DNA of 64,000 nt. It comes from JAOPZW01 sp963835295. Its GTDB lineage: Bacteria > Actinomycetota > Thermoleophilia > Solirubrobacterales > Solirubrobacteraceae. Where the stretch lies: assembly GCA_963835295.1 (NCBI GenBank), contig CAWIEX010000011.1, forward strand, positions 682,001 through 746,000, read 5' to 3'. Both the position numbers and the translations under genes were made by a program. Position 1 is the first letter of the stretch. Every line of letters starts with the position of its first letter. The notes under the pieces are model-generated. The model did not search any database. It had not been told where the DNA came from and saw nothing but the letters and a program-made list of their open reading frames with translations. Below, one piece after another: positions 43,626 through 52,200 of the stretch.

Positions 43626-43657
43626 AGGCCGAAAGCCGCCCCGGCCGAGGGTCCTTG

Positions 43658-44035
43658 TTACGTCGCTATCGCCGTCCCTTCGCCGAACGCCTCCGGCTCG
43701 GTGGGAGTGCGGATGGTCTCCGTCCCGACCTTGCGCCGTCCCCGGCGCTTCTCACGATGGCGCTTGACCTGGCGGGAGAGCTCCTCCTCGCACAGGTTGA
43801 TCGCGTGCCTCAGGTCGCGCGCGCGATCGTGCGCGCGCAGGGTCACACCCTTCAGAGCCAGGGTGGCCTCCGCCACCTGGTTGTCGGGGATGGCCGGATT
43901 GCGCTCCTCGTAGACCTCGATCTCGAGACGCGCGAACTCCGACACCTGCTTGCCCACCTTCGTGAACCGCTTCTCGACGTGCTCGCGAAGCTCGTCGGTC
44001 ACGGGGGTGTTGCGACCCTTGACCTCGATCTGCAT
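43658..44035 (-). CDS. hpf: Ribosome hibernation promoting factor HPF/RaiA
   Basis: Binds the 30S subunit in resting cells and blocks translation. From ATG 44035 (MQIEVKGRNTPVTDEL) it has 125 residues; a frame open further upstream is not needed. The beta-alpha core contains VEKRFTKVGKQV, RLEIEVYEERNPAI and VAEATLALKGVTLRAHD, and DLRHAINLCEEELSRQVKRHREKRRG forms the second helix. It lacks the C-terminal dimerisation domain of long HPF, which most actinobacterial homologues have. It has instead a 20-residue basic and acidic tail. It lies directly after the structured non-coding region. Confidence 0.92.
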   Translation of the reverse strand: MQIEVKGRNTPVTDELREHVEKRFTKVGKQVSEFARLEIEVYEERNPAIPDNQVAEATLALKGVTLRAHDRARDLRHAINLCEEELSRQVKRHREKRRGRRKVGTETIRTPTEPEAFGEGTAIAT

Positions 44036-44090
44036 AGAGATCCTCTCGGTCGGATGACGGGGCCTCGACCACGTTACCCCCGCCTTCACG

Positions 44091-44825
44091 TCATCTCAAC
44101 GCTCGTGCGTAGGCGACCGCGCACACGGCATACGCGCCCGCTCGTCGCAGCGCCGACGCACACGCCTCGAGCGTCGCGCCCGTGGTGTGCACGTCGTCGA
44201 CCAACACGGCGTAGCGCGGTGGATCGCCGCGCGCCCGCACATCGATGCGGCCCGGCGCCCGGCGCACCGCGCGCGATGAGCCAGCCTGGCGCGTTGGCGC
44301 TCCCCCGCGAACGAGGCATGGCGCCACGACGAGGCCGGTGCGCGCGCCGATCGCCGCGGCCAGGCAGCCGGCGTGGTCGAAGCCGCGCACGTGCGCGCGT
44401 CGCGGATGGGTGGGAACGGGCACGAGCGCGGCCGGCGCCGCGAGCAGTCCCGGCGGGGCGCCGGCGACGATCTGGGCGGCCATCGCGTCGGCCACGCCGA
44501 GGGCGCCGCGGAACTTGAGCGCGTGCACCAGGGCGCGCGCCGGACCCTCGAAGGCGACGGGCGCCCACGCTCGCCCGAGCGCCGTGCCGTGTGACGAGCA
44601 GCTCTCCGCGCACGGCGCCGGCAGGCCGCAGCGCGGACAGCGCTCGCCACGCAGGAAGCGCAGCTGCGCGCGACAGTCCCAGCACAGCGGCTGACCAGCG
44701 GCCACCGCCGCGCCGCAGTCCCAGCACGCGGGCGGCGCGAGCGCCGACGCGAGGGCGCCGAGCAGCTCGCGAGCGGCGGTGCTCGGGCCAAGGCGGGCGA
44801 GGGCGGTGCGGGCGCAAGTGAGCAC
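44091..44825 (-). CDS. ComF family protein (phosphoribosyltransferase-like)
   Basis: A 244-residue ComFC/GntX-type protein. An N-terminal four-Cys zinc ribbon pattern (CWDCGAAV, LCWDCRAQL, CPRCGLPAPC) is followed by LVHALKFRGALGVAD and a phosphoribosyltransferase fold. LVPVPTHPRRAHVRGFDHA is present, and the PRPP motif is YAVLVDDVHTTGATL. In competent bacteria ComFC acts in DNA uptake; in others its role is unclear. Starts at ATG or an equivalent start at 44825, divergent from ctaG, and follows hpf's promoter region by 55 bases. Confidence 0.9.
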   Translation of the reverse strand: MLTCARTALARLGPSTAARELLGALASALAPPACWDCGAAVAAGQPLCWDCRAQLRFLRGERCPRCGLPAPCAESCSSHGTALGRAWAPVAFEGPARALVHALKFRGALGVADAMAAQIVAGAPPGLLAAPAALVPVPTHPRRAHVRGFDHAGCLAAAIGARTGLVVAPCLVRGGAPTRQAGSSRAVRRAPGRIDVRARGDPPRYAVLVDDVHTTGATLEACASALRRAGAYAVCAVAYARALR

Positions 44826-44886
44826 GCGTCGATGCTGGCGCGCCCCGCGCCACGCCTCTACCGCACGATTGCGACAATCCTGCGCA

Positions 44887-45687
44887 GTGGCTGCGGACGC
44901 TTCGTGGACGTTCGACCCCGGTGCCCTGGCGCTCGTGGGCCTGGCCGTGGTGGCCTACGTCCCGCGCTGGCGACGGGTGCGCGCCAAGCACGGCCCGCGC
45001 GCCGCGTCCGTTGGCCGCCTGCTCGCCTTCGCCGCGGGCCTGCTCGCCCTCATCGCCGCGCTCATCTCGCCGATCGACCGGCTCGCCGAGCAGTCCTTCG
45101 CCATGCACATGGTCCAGCACATCCTGCTGCTCGACGTCGTGCCGATCCTGCTCATCGTCAGCCTGACGAAGGTCATCCTGCGCCCGGCCACGCGTCGCCT
45201 GCAGCGCCTGGAGCGCGCGGCCGGCCCGCTCGCCCACCCGGCTGCGGCGGTCGTCCTCTACGTCGCCGTCATGTGGGGCTGGCACGTCCCGGCGCTCTAC
45301 GACGCCGCCTTGCGCCACCCGCTCGTCCACGCCCTCGAGCACACGTTCTTCATGACCGCCGGCGTCCTGTACTGGTGGCATCTCATCTCGCCGATCCGCT
45401 CACGCGCGCGCCTGACCGGCATGGGCCCGGTGCTCTACATGCTCTCGACCAAGCTGCTCGTGGGCATCCTCGGCATCGCGATCACCTTCGCGCCCGACGC
45501 GCTCTACGCGTTCTACGAGGACCAAACGCCGATCTGGGGTCTCAGCGCCGGCGACGACCAGGCGCTGGCCGGGGCGATCATGGCCCTCGAGCAGTCGATC
45601 GTCATGGGCGTCGCGCTCGCCTGGCTCTTCGTCCGCGCCCTGGCGGAGTCCGAGTCGGACGAGCAGCGGGCCGAGCGCTACGCATAG
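44887..45687 (+). CDS. CtaG-like cytochrome c oxidase assembly protein
   Basis: A 266-residue polytopic membrane protein of the caa3_CtaG family, helping copper insertion or assembly of cytochrome c oxidase. I start at GTG 44887 (VAADASWTFDPGALALVG). Seven or so TM segments are visible (LLAFAAGLLALIAALISP, HPAAAVVLYVAVMWGW, LLVGILGIAITFAPDALY). The family's His-rich sites are MHMVQHILLLDVV, WGWHVPALYDAALRHP and HALEHTFF. It is divergent from comF and convergent with the UDPGP-family gene. Confidence 0.9.
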   Translation: MAADASWTFDPGALALVGLAVVAYVPRWRRVRAKHGPRAASVGRLLAFAAGLLALIAALISPIDRLAEQSFAMHMVQHILLLDVVPILLIVSLTKVILRPATRRLQRLERAAGPLAHPAAAVVLYVAVMWGWHVPALYDAALRHPLVHALEHTFFMTAGVLYWWHLISPIRSRARLTGMGPVLYMLSTKLLVGILGIAITFAPDALYAFYEDQTPIWGLSAGDDQALAGAIMALEQSIVMGVALAWLFVRALAESESDEQRAERYA

Positions 45688-45690
45688 AAA

Positions 45691-45753
45691 ACGCCCCGGT
45701 GCCATGCCGAAGGCTGGGGACCGGGGCGTAATGGCGCAGTCTTCCCCATTACG
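45691..45753 (-). terminator. Terminator hairpins of the UDPGP-family gene
   Basis: On the minus strand, CGTAATGG pairs with CCATTACG (45746-45753 with 45727-45734). Next a perfect 10-bp stem ACGCCCCGGT pairs 45720-45729 with 45691-45700, followed by TTTTC, a classic intrinsic terminator. The two stems share bases 45727-45729, so their bases cannot both be closed. Confidence 0.75.
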
Positions 45754-45773
45754 CGGACGGCGTACCACCGCTA

Positions 45774-47135
45774 TTAGGTCAGTTCGGCGCCGTCTTCGAT
45801 CCGCGCCGGCCCCTGCACGGTGACCGTGCCCCGGACCACGACGCCGCGCCCGAACGTCACGTCGCCCTCGACGGTCAGGCGCGCGCACTCCACGAGCGAC
45901 GGCGGCCCCGCCGGGAAACGGGGCTCGAAGTCGCCGACGAGCTTGTAGTGGTCGGGGTCCAGATCGATGACGGGCGGCTCCTCGCGCGAGGGCGCGAGCT
46001 CGACGCGATGGTCCTCGAGCAGAACATAGGCATCCGAGCGCAGCGCGAGCAGGTCGTTGGTCGTCTTGACCGGCGCAAAGCGCCGTCGCGGGACGTGCAG
46101 CGCGCGGGCGCCCTCGAACACGCCGATGGCGGCTCCCATGGCCGTCTCGAGCTGCACGACGGGAGTCGAGTCGGACTCCGACGGGTCGACCGTCTTGCGG
46201 TTGACGATGATCGGCAGCCCGAGCACGCCGTCGCGGGCCTGCAGGGTGTCGCGCAGCGCCTCCAGGCCGACCCAGAGGTTGTTCGTGTTGACGTAGCGGT
46301 GGCGGCCGACGTCCTGCAGCGACGCGAGGTCCTCCTCGGGCGTCTGCGCGGTCTCGCGCAGCACGAGCCCGCCCTCCTTTAGGCGCGCGATGTGCCCGCC
46401 CTTGCGATCGGCCTCGGTGCGCCCGGCGACCTCCATCGCGAAGGGCAGCTCCTCCTGGGCGACCCACGAGAGGATCCGCGGGTCGAGGACCGCGCCGAGG
46501 TTGTCGGAGTTCGAGACGAAGGCGTAGCGGTAGCCGTGCTCGAGCAGCGTGTCGAGCATGCCCGACGTGACGAGCGCGGTGTAGAGGTCGCCGTGTCCGG
46601 GCGGCGCCCACTCGAGCGCCGGATCGGCCTCCCACGAGACGGGCTGCAGGGTCTCCGCGTCGATCTTCGGCACCTTGTTCTGCAGGAAGTCGAGCGGCAC
46701 GTCTGACTCGATCTCGGGGTGGCGGCGTAGCGCCTCGAGCGAGTCCTCGCGCGTGGCGAACGAGTTCATGAGCACGAGCGGCACGCGCGCGTCGAAGCGC
46801 TCGCGCAGGCCGAGGACCTGGCCCACGACGATGTCGAGGAAGCTCTGGCCCTCCTTGGCCTCGATCAGCGACTTGGCCTTGGTCATGCCCATGCTCGTCC
46901 CCAGCCCGCCGTTGAGCTTGAGCACGACCGCGGTGTCGACGATCGCCGGGTCGCCCTCCGGCAGCTCGTCGAGCGTCGGCAGGTCCTCGACGGGCTCGAT
47001 GTCGCTCTCGGGCAGCATGCCCGACGCGCCTTCGCGCAGCTGCTCGTAGTAGTGGGCGAAGGTGTCGATCGCGGCGTCGCCGACGCCCGCCGCACGCATC
47101 TTCTCGATGCTCGCCTGCAGCCCGTCGGGGCTCAT
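45774..47135 (-). CDS. UDPGP-type UTP-glucose-1-phosphate uridylyltransferase
   Basis: A 453-residue nucleotide-sugar pyrophosphorylase of the eukaryote-like UDPGP family (PF01704), not the GalU family usual in bacteria. Motifs are VVLKLNGGLGTSMGMTKAKS (nucleotide loop), VPLVLMNSFATREDS, WAPPGHGDLYTALV, and FVSNSDNLGAVLDP (metal Asp region), then YVNTNNLWVGL. A C-terminal beta-helix tail follows. The product would be UDP-glucose, the substrate of the UDP-glucose dehydrogenase at 58258-60918. Starts at ATG 47135, overlapping the cupin gene stop by 4 bases. Confidence 0.9.
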   Translation of the reverse strand: MSPDGLQASIEKMRAAGVGDAAIDTFAHYYEQLREGASGMLPESDIEPVEDLPTLDELPEGDPAIVDTAVVLKLNGGLGTSMGMTKAKSLIEAKEGQSFLDIVVGQVLGLRERFDARVPLVLMNSFATREDSLEALRRHPEIESDVPLDFLQNKVPKIDAETLQPVSWEADPALEWAPPGHGDLYTALVTSGMLDTLLEHGYRYAFVSNSDNLGAVLDPRILSWVAQEELPFAMEVAGRTEADRKGGHIARLKEGGLVLRETAQTPEEDLASLQDVGRHRYVNTNNLWVGLEALRDTLQARDGVLGLPIIVNRKTVDPSESDSTPVVQLETAMGAAIGVFEGARALHVPRRRFAPVKTTNDLLALRSDAYVLLEDHRVELAPSREEPPVIDLDPDHYKLVGDFEPRFPAGPPSLVECARLTVEGDVTFGRGVVVRGTVTVQGPARIEDGAELT

Positions 47136-47503
47136 GAGCCGTCGTCGTCGCGGTGCACCGTGTCCGGCGAGAAGGCCGGCAGGCAGACGGCGACATACTC
47201 GGCGCCGCCGGCGTAGGGGGTCGAGTAGCGCACCCACTCCCCGCCGCGGACGAGGATGGCCTGGCCGGCCCGGACGTCGACCGAGCCGGCCTCGTGCTCG
47301 ACGGTCAGCGTCCCGTCGAGGACCAGCGTCCACTCGTCGAAGTCGGGGCGCTGGCCGGGCTCGACCCAGCCCTGGGGGGAATTCATGCGCGCCACGCTGA
47401 GGCGCTCCTCGCCCGTGTTCACGCGCCCGACGAACTCGTCGATCAGCTTGGGCTTGGTGCCCGCGGCCTCGACTCGGCTGGGGTTCTCGATGAGCTCTGG
47501 CAT
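47132..47503 (-). CDS. Cupin domain protein
   Basis: A 123-residue single-domain cupin from ATG 47503 (GTG 47509 is also possible). The two cupin motifs are seen in FDEWTLVLDGTLTVEHE and VRAGQAILVRGGEWVRYSTP. The first motif has Asp/Glu rather than the two histidines of metal-binding cupins, so metal binding is doubtful. Its TGA overlaps the start of the UDPGP-family gene (ATGA), which implies joint expression and perhaps a sugar-related role. Substrate unknown. Confidence 0.85.
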   Translation of the reverse strand: MPELIENPSRVEAAGTKPKLIDEFVGRVNTGEERLSVARMNSPQGWVEPGQRPDFDEWTLVLDGTLTVEHEAGSVDVRAGQAILVRGGEWVRYSTPYAGGAEYVAVCLPAFSPDTVHRDDDGS

Positions 47504-47665
47504 CGGCACGGCAGCCTAGCGATCGTCAGTCGGCGCACAGGGGCCGCCCAACGACAGATCGTAGGAGCGCGACGCGTGGGTATGGGGGCCTGCGCGGAGG
47601 GCAGCGCACGGGCAGGGAGCCGGGGCGTCGCCGCCGCGTCTTGTCTCTCTGACGGAGGTAATCCC

Positions 47666-49633
47666 TTGCACCGCTCCATCGCACGGCGGGTAGCGCTCGC
47701 CGTCGTCGGCCTGCTGGCCCTGGCGCCTGCCGCGCAGGCGGCCACGAGCCCGAGCCGCGTCACTCTGACCAACAGCACGCCGGACTGGGCCACCCCGAAC
47801 GCCCAGGTCGGGTCCGTTCCCGACAGCGCCCAGCACACCTTCTGGGTCTACCTGAGCATGCGCAACTCCAAGGCCCTCGACGCCGCTATCGCCGCGGCGA
47901 CCAACCCGGCGAGCGCCAGCTACGCCAAGTACCTGGCGCCCGACCAGTTCCGCGCCCGCTACGCGCCGACCGACGCCGACGTGGCCGCCGTCCGCGCCTA
48001 CCTCAAGCAGGCCGGCTTCACGGTCAGCGCCGACCGGCCCGACAACAACCGCTGGGTCAAGGCCAGCGGCACGACGGCCCAGGTCGAGCAGGCGTTCAGG
48101 ACGCAGCTGCGCACCTACCAGCACCGCGGCAAGACGCTGGCGGCCCCCAACGGCGACCTGAGCATCGCGCGCTCGATCTCGAGCCGCATCGCGGGCATCG
48201 CCGGCCTGGACGGCAGCGACCGGCTCATGCGGCCCGACACCGCCGACGCGCCTCCGGCGCCGGCCTTCGTCAACGCGCCGCCATGCTCGACGTCGTGGGG
48301 CGAGAAGTACGCCGTCGACGACGAGGGCAACCCGGTCGTCCCGCCCGCCTACGGCCAGCAGCTCCTGCCCTACGCGACGTGCGGCTATACGCCCAACCAG
48401 CTGCAGGGCGCCTACGGCACCAAGACGGCCGTCGCCGGCGGCCTCGACGGGCACGGCCAGACGGTGGCCATCGTCGACGCCTTCGCGTCACCGACGGTCC
48501 TGCAGGACGCAAACCGGTACGCGACCACCCACGGCCAGACGGCTGTGGACTTCAGCCAGGTCACGCCTGAGGATCGCTCCAACGATCCCATCGGCGGCCC
48601 CGACCAGTGCGACGCGCAGGGCTGGTACGGCGAGGAGACCCTCGACGTCGAGGCCGTGCACGCGATGGCGCCCGGCGCCCACGTCCTCTTCGTGGGCGGC
48701 GCCGACTGCCTCGACGAGTCGCTCATCGACGCGGTCAACAAGATCGTCGACGGCAACCTGGCCCAGATCGTCTCGAACTCCTACGGCAACCTCGGCGACA
48801 CAGGCGAGGACGCCGGCCTGCGCCAGGCCTGGAACGACACCTTCCGCCAGGCCGCCCTGGAGGGGATCGGGATGTACTTCTCGTCGGGCGACAGCGGCGA
48901 CGAGGTCGACAACCTCGGCCACCCGGAGGCGGACTTCCCCGCCTCGCACCCGCTCGTCACCGCCGTGGGCGGGACGTCGCTCGGCGTGAGCAGCAGCGAC
49001 GGCTACCTGTTCGAGACCGGTTGGGGCACGTCGAGCAGCACGCTGACCAACGGCGCCTGGGATCCGGCGCCGCCCGGCAACCACATCTACGGCTCCGGCG
49101 GCGACACGAGCCTGTTCTACGCCGAGCCCGACTACCAGAAGCCCGTGGTCCCGAAGAAGCTGGCCAGGGCCAACGGCGGCAAGCCGGCGCGCGTGGTGCC
49201 GGACGTCAGCCTCGTGGGCGACCCGAACACGGGCATGCTCATCGGCCAGACCCAGACCTTCCCCGATGGCACGACGAAGTACAGCGAGTACCGCCTCGGC
49301 GGCACGAGCCTGTCCTCGCCGCTCATGGCGGGCGTCATGGCCCTGGCCGACCAGCAGGCGGGCCGTCACCACGGCTTCGCCAACCCGGCGCTCTACGCCC
49401 AGTACGGCACGCCGGCCTACCGCGACACCGTCGCGCCCGACCAGCCCATCGCGGTCGTGCGCAACGACTACCTCAACTCGGTCGACGCCTCCGACGGGAT
49501 CAAGACGACCCTGCGGACCTTCGACCAGACCGAGAGCCTCCACACCACCCCGGGCTACGACGACGTCACCGGCGTCGGCAGCCCGAATGGGCAGCGGTTC
49601 CTCGCCGCGCTGGCGGCGGCAGCCGCCCGCTAG
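47666..49633 (+). CDS. Secreted S53 family peptidase (sedolisin, pro-kumamolisin type)
   Basis: A 655-residue exported acid-stable serine-carboxyl peptidase. The start is TTG 47666: a strong GGAGG (47654-47658) lies 7 bases upstream and a signal peptide follows (VALAVVGLLALAPAAQAA). The pro-domain of about 160 residues (LAPDQFRARYAPTDADV, VEQAFRTQLRTYQHRG) is typical. In the catalytic domain, EETLDVEAVHAMAP carries the Glu and Asp, FSSGDSGDEVD the oxyanion-side Asp, and GGTSLSSPLMAGVM the Ser. Extra cysteine pairs are present. Likely a nutritional protease in acidic surroundings. A single gene ended by a strong hairpin. Confidence 0.92.
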   Translation: MHRSIARRVALAVVGLLALAPAAQAATSPSRVTLTNSTPDWATPNAQVGSVPDSAQHTFWVYLSMRNSKALDAAIAAATNPASASYAKYLAPDQFRARYAPTDADVAAVRAYLKQAGFTVSADRPDNNRWVKASGTTAQVEQAFRTQLRTYQHRGKTLAAPNGDLSIARSISSRIAGIAGLDGSDRLMRPDTADAPPAPAFVNAPPCSTSWGEKYAVDDEGNPVVPPAYGQQLLPYATCGYTPNQLQGAYGTKTAVAGGLDGHGQTVAIVDAFASPTVLQDANRYATTHGQTAVDFSQVTPEDRSNDPIGGPDQCDAQGWYGEETLDVEAVHAMAPGAHVLFVGGADCLDESLIDAVNKIVDGNLAQIVSNSYGNLGDTGEDAGLRQAWNDTFRQAALEGIGMYFSSGDSGDEVDNLGHPEADFPASHPLVTAVGGTSLGVSSSDGYLFETGWGTSSSTLTNGAWDPAPPGNHIYGSGGDTSLFYAEPDYQKPVVPKKLARANGGKPARVVPDVSLVGDPNTGMLIGQTQTFPDGTTKYSEYRLGGTSLSSPLMAGVMALADQQAGRHHGFANPALYAQYGTPAYRDTVAPDQPIAVVRNDYLNSVDASDGIKTTLRTFDQTESLHTTPGYDDVTGVGSPNGQRFLAALAAAAAR

Positions 49634-49648
49634 CGACGATGGCCGACA

Positions 49649-49677
49649 CGGGGCCGCGCCTCCTCGGCGCGGCCCCG
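49649..49677. terminator. Hairpin terminator after the S53 peptidase gene
   Basis: A perfect 11-bp stem (CGGGGCCGCGC from 49649, paired to 49677) with a 7-base loop lies 16 bases after the peptidase stop and before the convergent multicopper oxidase stop. No T-run follows. Confidence 0.65.
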
Positions 49678-49777
49678 GGCCCCCGCGGGATGCCGCCGAC
49701 CGGGGCCGAACATCGACGGGCCGCTGGACGCGACTGCGACCGACGCGAGGATCTGATGGACGTCTTGTCGCGCCCGG

Positions 49778-51793
49778 TCAGGGTCCGATCCGGTATGGCC
49801 GCATCATCTCGTTGTCCTCGTGCTCGAGGATGTGGCAGTGCCACACGAACAGCCCGGGGCGGTCGAAGAGCGCTTTGACTCGGGTCACCTCGTTGGGGTA
49901 GGCGATGACCGTGTCCTTGCGCCCGGCCTCCCAGCTTTCCCGGGGTCGCCTGGCGCCGTCCTCGATCCGCCGGCGTTCGACGACCTCGAAGGTGATCTCG
50001 TGGATGTGGATCGGATGCGCGTCTGCGGTGAAATTGTGGATGTCCCACACCTCGATGGCGCCCACGGCAGGGCTCTCGGTGATGGGTTCGTCCCACCCGA
50101 GCGGGTTGCCGGTTCCGTCCGGGTTGACGGTCCCCAGGTCGGCCTCGACCGGTCCAAAAGGCTCTCCGCTCGGGCAGTCCAGGACGATGTTGGCGTCGAC
50201 ATCGGTGCTCGCTCGCACGGTCGCGGATTCCGCCTCGTTGAGAGAGACGCGGCGTGCACCCGCCGCTTCGCCGAGGCGCGCGATCGCGGGCAGGGCGAGC
50301 CGGCTCGGCGGGGTGCTCGTGTCGACGCTCCTCGCCGGGACGACGCGCAGGCGCATCACCTGCCCCGTCGTCTCCGGATTCGCCGGCTCGAAGTCGACGC
50401 CCGGAGCTCCGCCGCCGAACGGCTCGTCCGGGCCCAGGTTCTGCAGGATGATCTCGGTCCCGGACGGGACGTGGGTGAAGTCGACGATCACGTCGGCACG
50501 CTCCGCCGGCGCCATCAACAGCTCGTGTCGCTCCACCGGCGCCGGCAGGAAGCCCCCGTCGTTGCCGATCTGCCAGAACGCCAGCCCGTTGGACATCCGC
50601 AGGATGAGGAAGCGTGCGTTGCAGCCGTTGAGCAAGCGCAAGCGATAGCGCCGTTGCTCGACGTCGAGCGATGGCCACGTAGCGCCGTTGACGACGATGG
50701 TGTTGCCGAAGAACTCGGGATTCCAGATCGGTGCGACGTCACTCGGACCGCCGCAGGCCGCGTCGGGCATGAAGGGGATCTGCAGCTGCGACGGCTCGAG
50801 CCCCTCGAAGAACGCGCGGCTGTCGGGATAGAACAGCGAACCGTCCTGCGCGAACGAGCGATCCTGGATCGCGATAGGGATCTCGTGATACGACCGTCCC
50901 GGGGGATCGCCGAGGGCCGGCGCCGGTCCGGGCAGCCTGTGCCCGTGGACATCGCTCGGGCCGCCGCGCAGCATGTAGAACCCCGCCGGCCCGGCGTAGA
51001 CGTTGGCGCGGGTCATCCCCAGCGTGTGGTCGTGGAACCACATCGTCGCTGCGCGCTGGTCGTTGTCGTACTCGAACACGGCGCTGCCCGCCGTCCATGG
51101 CTGACCGAGTCGGCGTTCCGCCTGCGCGCGGAACGTCTCGTAGTGCGAGCCCGTCTTCGCGTAGCCGGTGGGGATGTTGCGGGCCGCCGGCAGGTACCAA
51201 GCCTCCGGGAAGCCGTCGGACTCCTCTGTGCTGTGCCCGCCGTGGAGGTGGGTCACGATGGGCACCGGCCCGCTGTATGGCGCGTGATCGTCGCCATGGT
51301 GGTCGCGCTGGGCGTCGCCGCCGGGAGGATTGGCCCAGTGCAGCGTCTGGTCGACGGGCAGCAGATGCGCCAGGAAGCCGCCCTTCGCGTCCACCAGGCC
51401 GTTGATCCACTTGACCCGAACCGGCCTGCGCCAGCTCGCTTCGATCGTGAACGCCGGGTAGTTGAATGAGCCTGGGTGGTTGACCGACCCGTAGCTCCAC
51501 ACCGTGGTCGCCGGCAGGCCCATGCTCGGCGGCAGGATCGGCTGCTCGAACTGACGCACCGCGATCTCGAAGTACTCGATGCTCCGGCCGCCCCGCCGCG
51601 CGATGGTGCTCGTGCGCGGCATGGCCGGGGGAATCACCAGCGGCGTCTCGTATTGCGGGATCGAGCGCGGGTCGAGCATCCCGAGCGCCGGCGCATCCGC
51701 GAACGCCTTGCCCCCCGCGGACCGCCACAGCAAGATCCCCGCGCCGGCACCCGCCCCATACTCGAGAAACCTTCGCCTGGTTATGGCGCTCAT
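49778..51793 (-). CDS. Tat-exported multicopper oxidase (CotA/bilirubin oxidase-like)
   Basis: A 671-residue laccase-type oxidase from ATG 51793. The Tat signal is clear: TRRRFLEYGAGAGAGILL (about residues 5-22). All four copper-ligand motifs are present: THLHGGHS (HxH), MWFHDHTLG (HxH), HPIHIHEITF (HxxHxH) and FVWHCHILEHEDNEMM (HCHxxxH, with a Met five residues after the final His). Such enzymes oxidise phenols or metal ions and reduce oxygen to water. A domain with the segment PGGDAQRDHHGDDHAPY adds His near the first motif. It stands alone, divergent from the zinc-ribbon miniprotein. Confidence 0.93.
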   Translation of the reverse strand: MSAITRRRFLEYGAGAGAGILLWRSAGGKAFADAPALGMLDPRSIPQYETPLVIPPAMPRTSTIARRGGRSIEYFEIAVRQFEQPILPPSMGLPATTVWSYGSVNHPGSFNYPAFTIEASWRRPVRVKWINGLVDAKGGFLAHLLPVDQTLHWANPPGGDAQRDHHGDDHAPYSGPVPIVTHLHGGHSTEESDGFPEAWYLPAARNIPTGYAKTGSHYETFRAQAERRLGQPWTAGSAVFEYDNDQRAATMWFHDHTLGMTRANVYAGPAGFYMLRGGPSDVHGHRLPGPAPALGDPPGRSYHEIPIAIQDRSFAQDGSLFYPDSRAFFEGLEPSQLQIPFMPDAACGGPSDVAPIWNPEFFGNTIVVNGATWPSLDVEQRRYRLRLLNGCNARFLILRMSNGLAFWQIGNDGGFLPAPVERHELLMAPAERADVIVDFTHVPSGTEIILQNLGPDEPFGGGAPGVDFEPANPETTGQVMRLRVVPARSVDTSTPPSRLALPAIARLGEAAGARRVSLNEAESATVRASTDVDANIVLDCPSGEPFGPVEADLGTVNPDGTGNPLGWDEPITESPAVGAIEVWDIHNFTADAHPIHIHEITFEVVERRRIEDGARRPRESWEAGRKDTVIAYPNEVTRVKALFDRPGLFVWHCHILEHEDNEMMRPYRIGP

Positions 51794-51940
51794 GAGCCAC
51801 ACCCCCCAAGGCCGGTTCGGCGCCTTCACAGCCCAGGGCACGATTGGACACCCTGCGGCCACTGCAGTCAACCCCTGCGCGTGCTCGGCGCGGCCCCCCG
51901 GCGTCCGCTGGTTCAGCGGTCGTCCGCGGCCTCTCGATCG

Positions 51941-51958
51941 CGGACGGATGTCCGTCCG
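51941..51958. promoter_or_regulatory. 18-bp perfect dyad between divergent genes
   Basis: CGGACGGA, TG, TCCGTCCG forms a perfect inverted repeat in the 221-base gap between the multicopper oxidase and zinc-ribbon genes. A 2-base gap makes a protein-binding dyad more likely than a hairpin. The rest of this gap shows nothing recognisable. Confidence 0.4.
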
Positions 51959-52014
51959 AGAACCGGTGCGCTAAGGGCTCGTGCAGCGGCGGCCGATGCC
52001 TGCAGCGGTCCAGC

Positions 52015-52200
52015 ATGTTCTATATCCGCCGCGATGATCCCCGGTGCTGCCCGAACTGCGGCCAGCGCGTGACGCCCTACGCCGCCGGCTGCTCGCTGTG
52101 CGGCCTCACCCTCGACCCTCAGCGCTGGCAGCGCCCGCCCAGCCCGCTGGCGCGCGTGGCCGCGCGCTGGCGCGAGCTCCTGGCGCCTCGGCGCCGCTAG
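52015..52200 (+). CDS. Zinc-ribbon miniprotein
   Basis: A 61-residue protein from ATG 52015. Two CxxC pairs, CCPNCGQRV and GCSLCGLTL, spaced by nine residues form a zinc ribbon in the first half. The second half is a basic, Arg/Trp-rich tail (RVAARWRELLAPRRR) that may be helical. Function unknown; possibly nucleic-acid or membrane binding. Its stop overlaps that of the convergent DUF72 gene. The zinc motif, correct start region and lack of a competing frame support a real gene. Confidence 0.7.
   Translation: MFYIRRDDPRCCPNCGQRVTPYAAGCSLCGLTLDPQRWQRPPSPLARVAARWRELLAPRRR

Larger units (their letters stand above)
42864..43657. other. Non-coding region with large inverted repeat and conserved hairpins
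   Basis: No open frame in these 794 bases shows a known protein. Arm 1 (42901-43141) and arm 2 (43307-43545) form an imperfect inverted repeat of about 240 bases. The outer 77 bases of each arm are themselves a long hairpin. Between the arms, 43142-43306 holds further stems, such as CGGCGGTG paired with CACCGCCG inside a GGAAGTG/CACTTCC stem. Three direct repeats follow arm 2. It could be a structured RNA or a non-autonomous mobile element. No transposase gene is near. Confidence 0.75.

Noticed and set aside
45691..45780. Possible riboswitch or tRNA-like structure
   Set aside because: The stems lie at the 3' ends of two convergent genes, one is followed by TTTTC, and no acceptor or T-loop sequence is present; a terminator explains it.
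47153..47665. Longer N-terminus of the S53 peptidase frame
   Set aside because: It overlaps the cupin gene; TTG 47666 has a GGAGG at correct spacing and begins a signal peptide.
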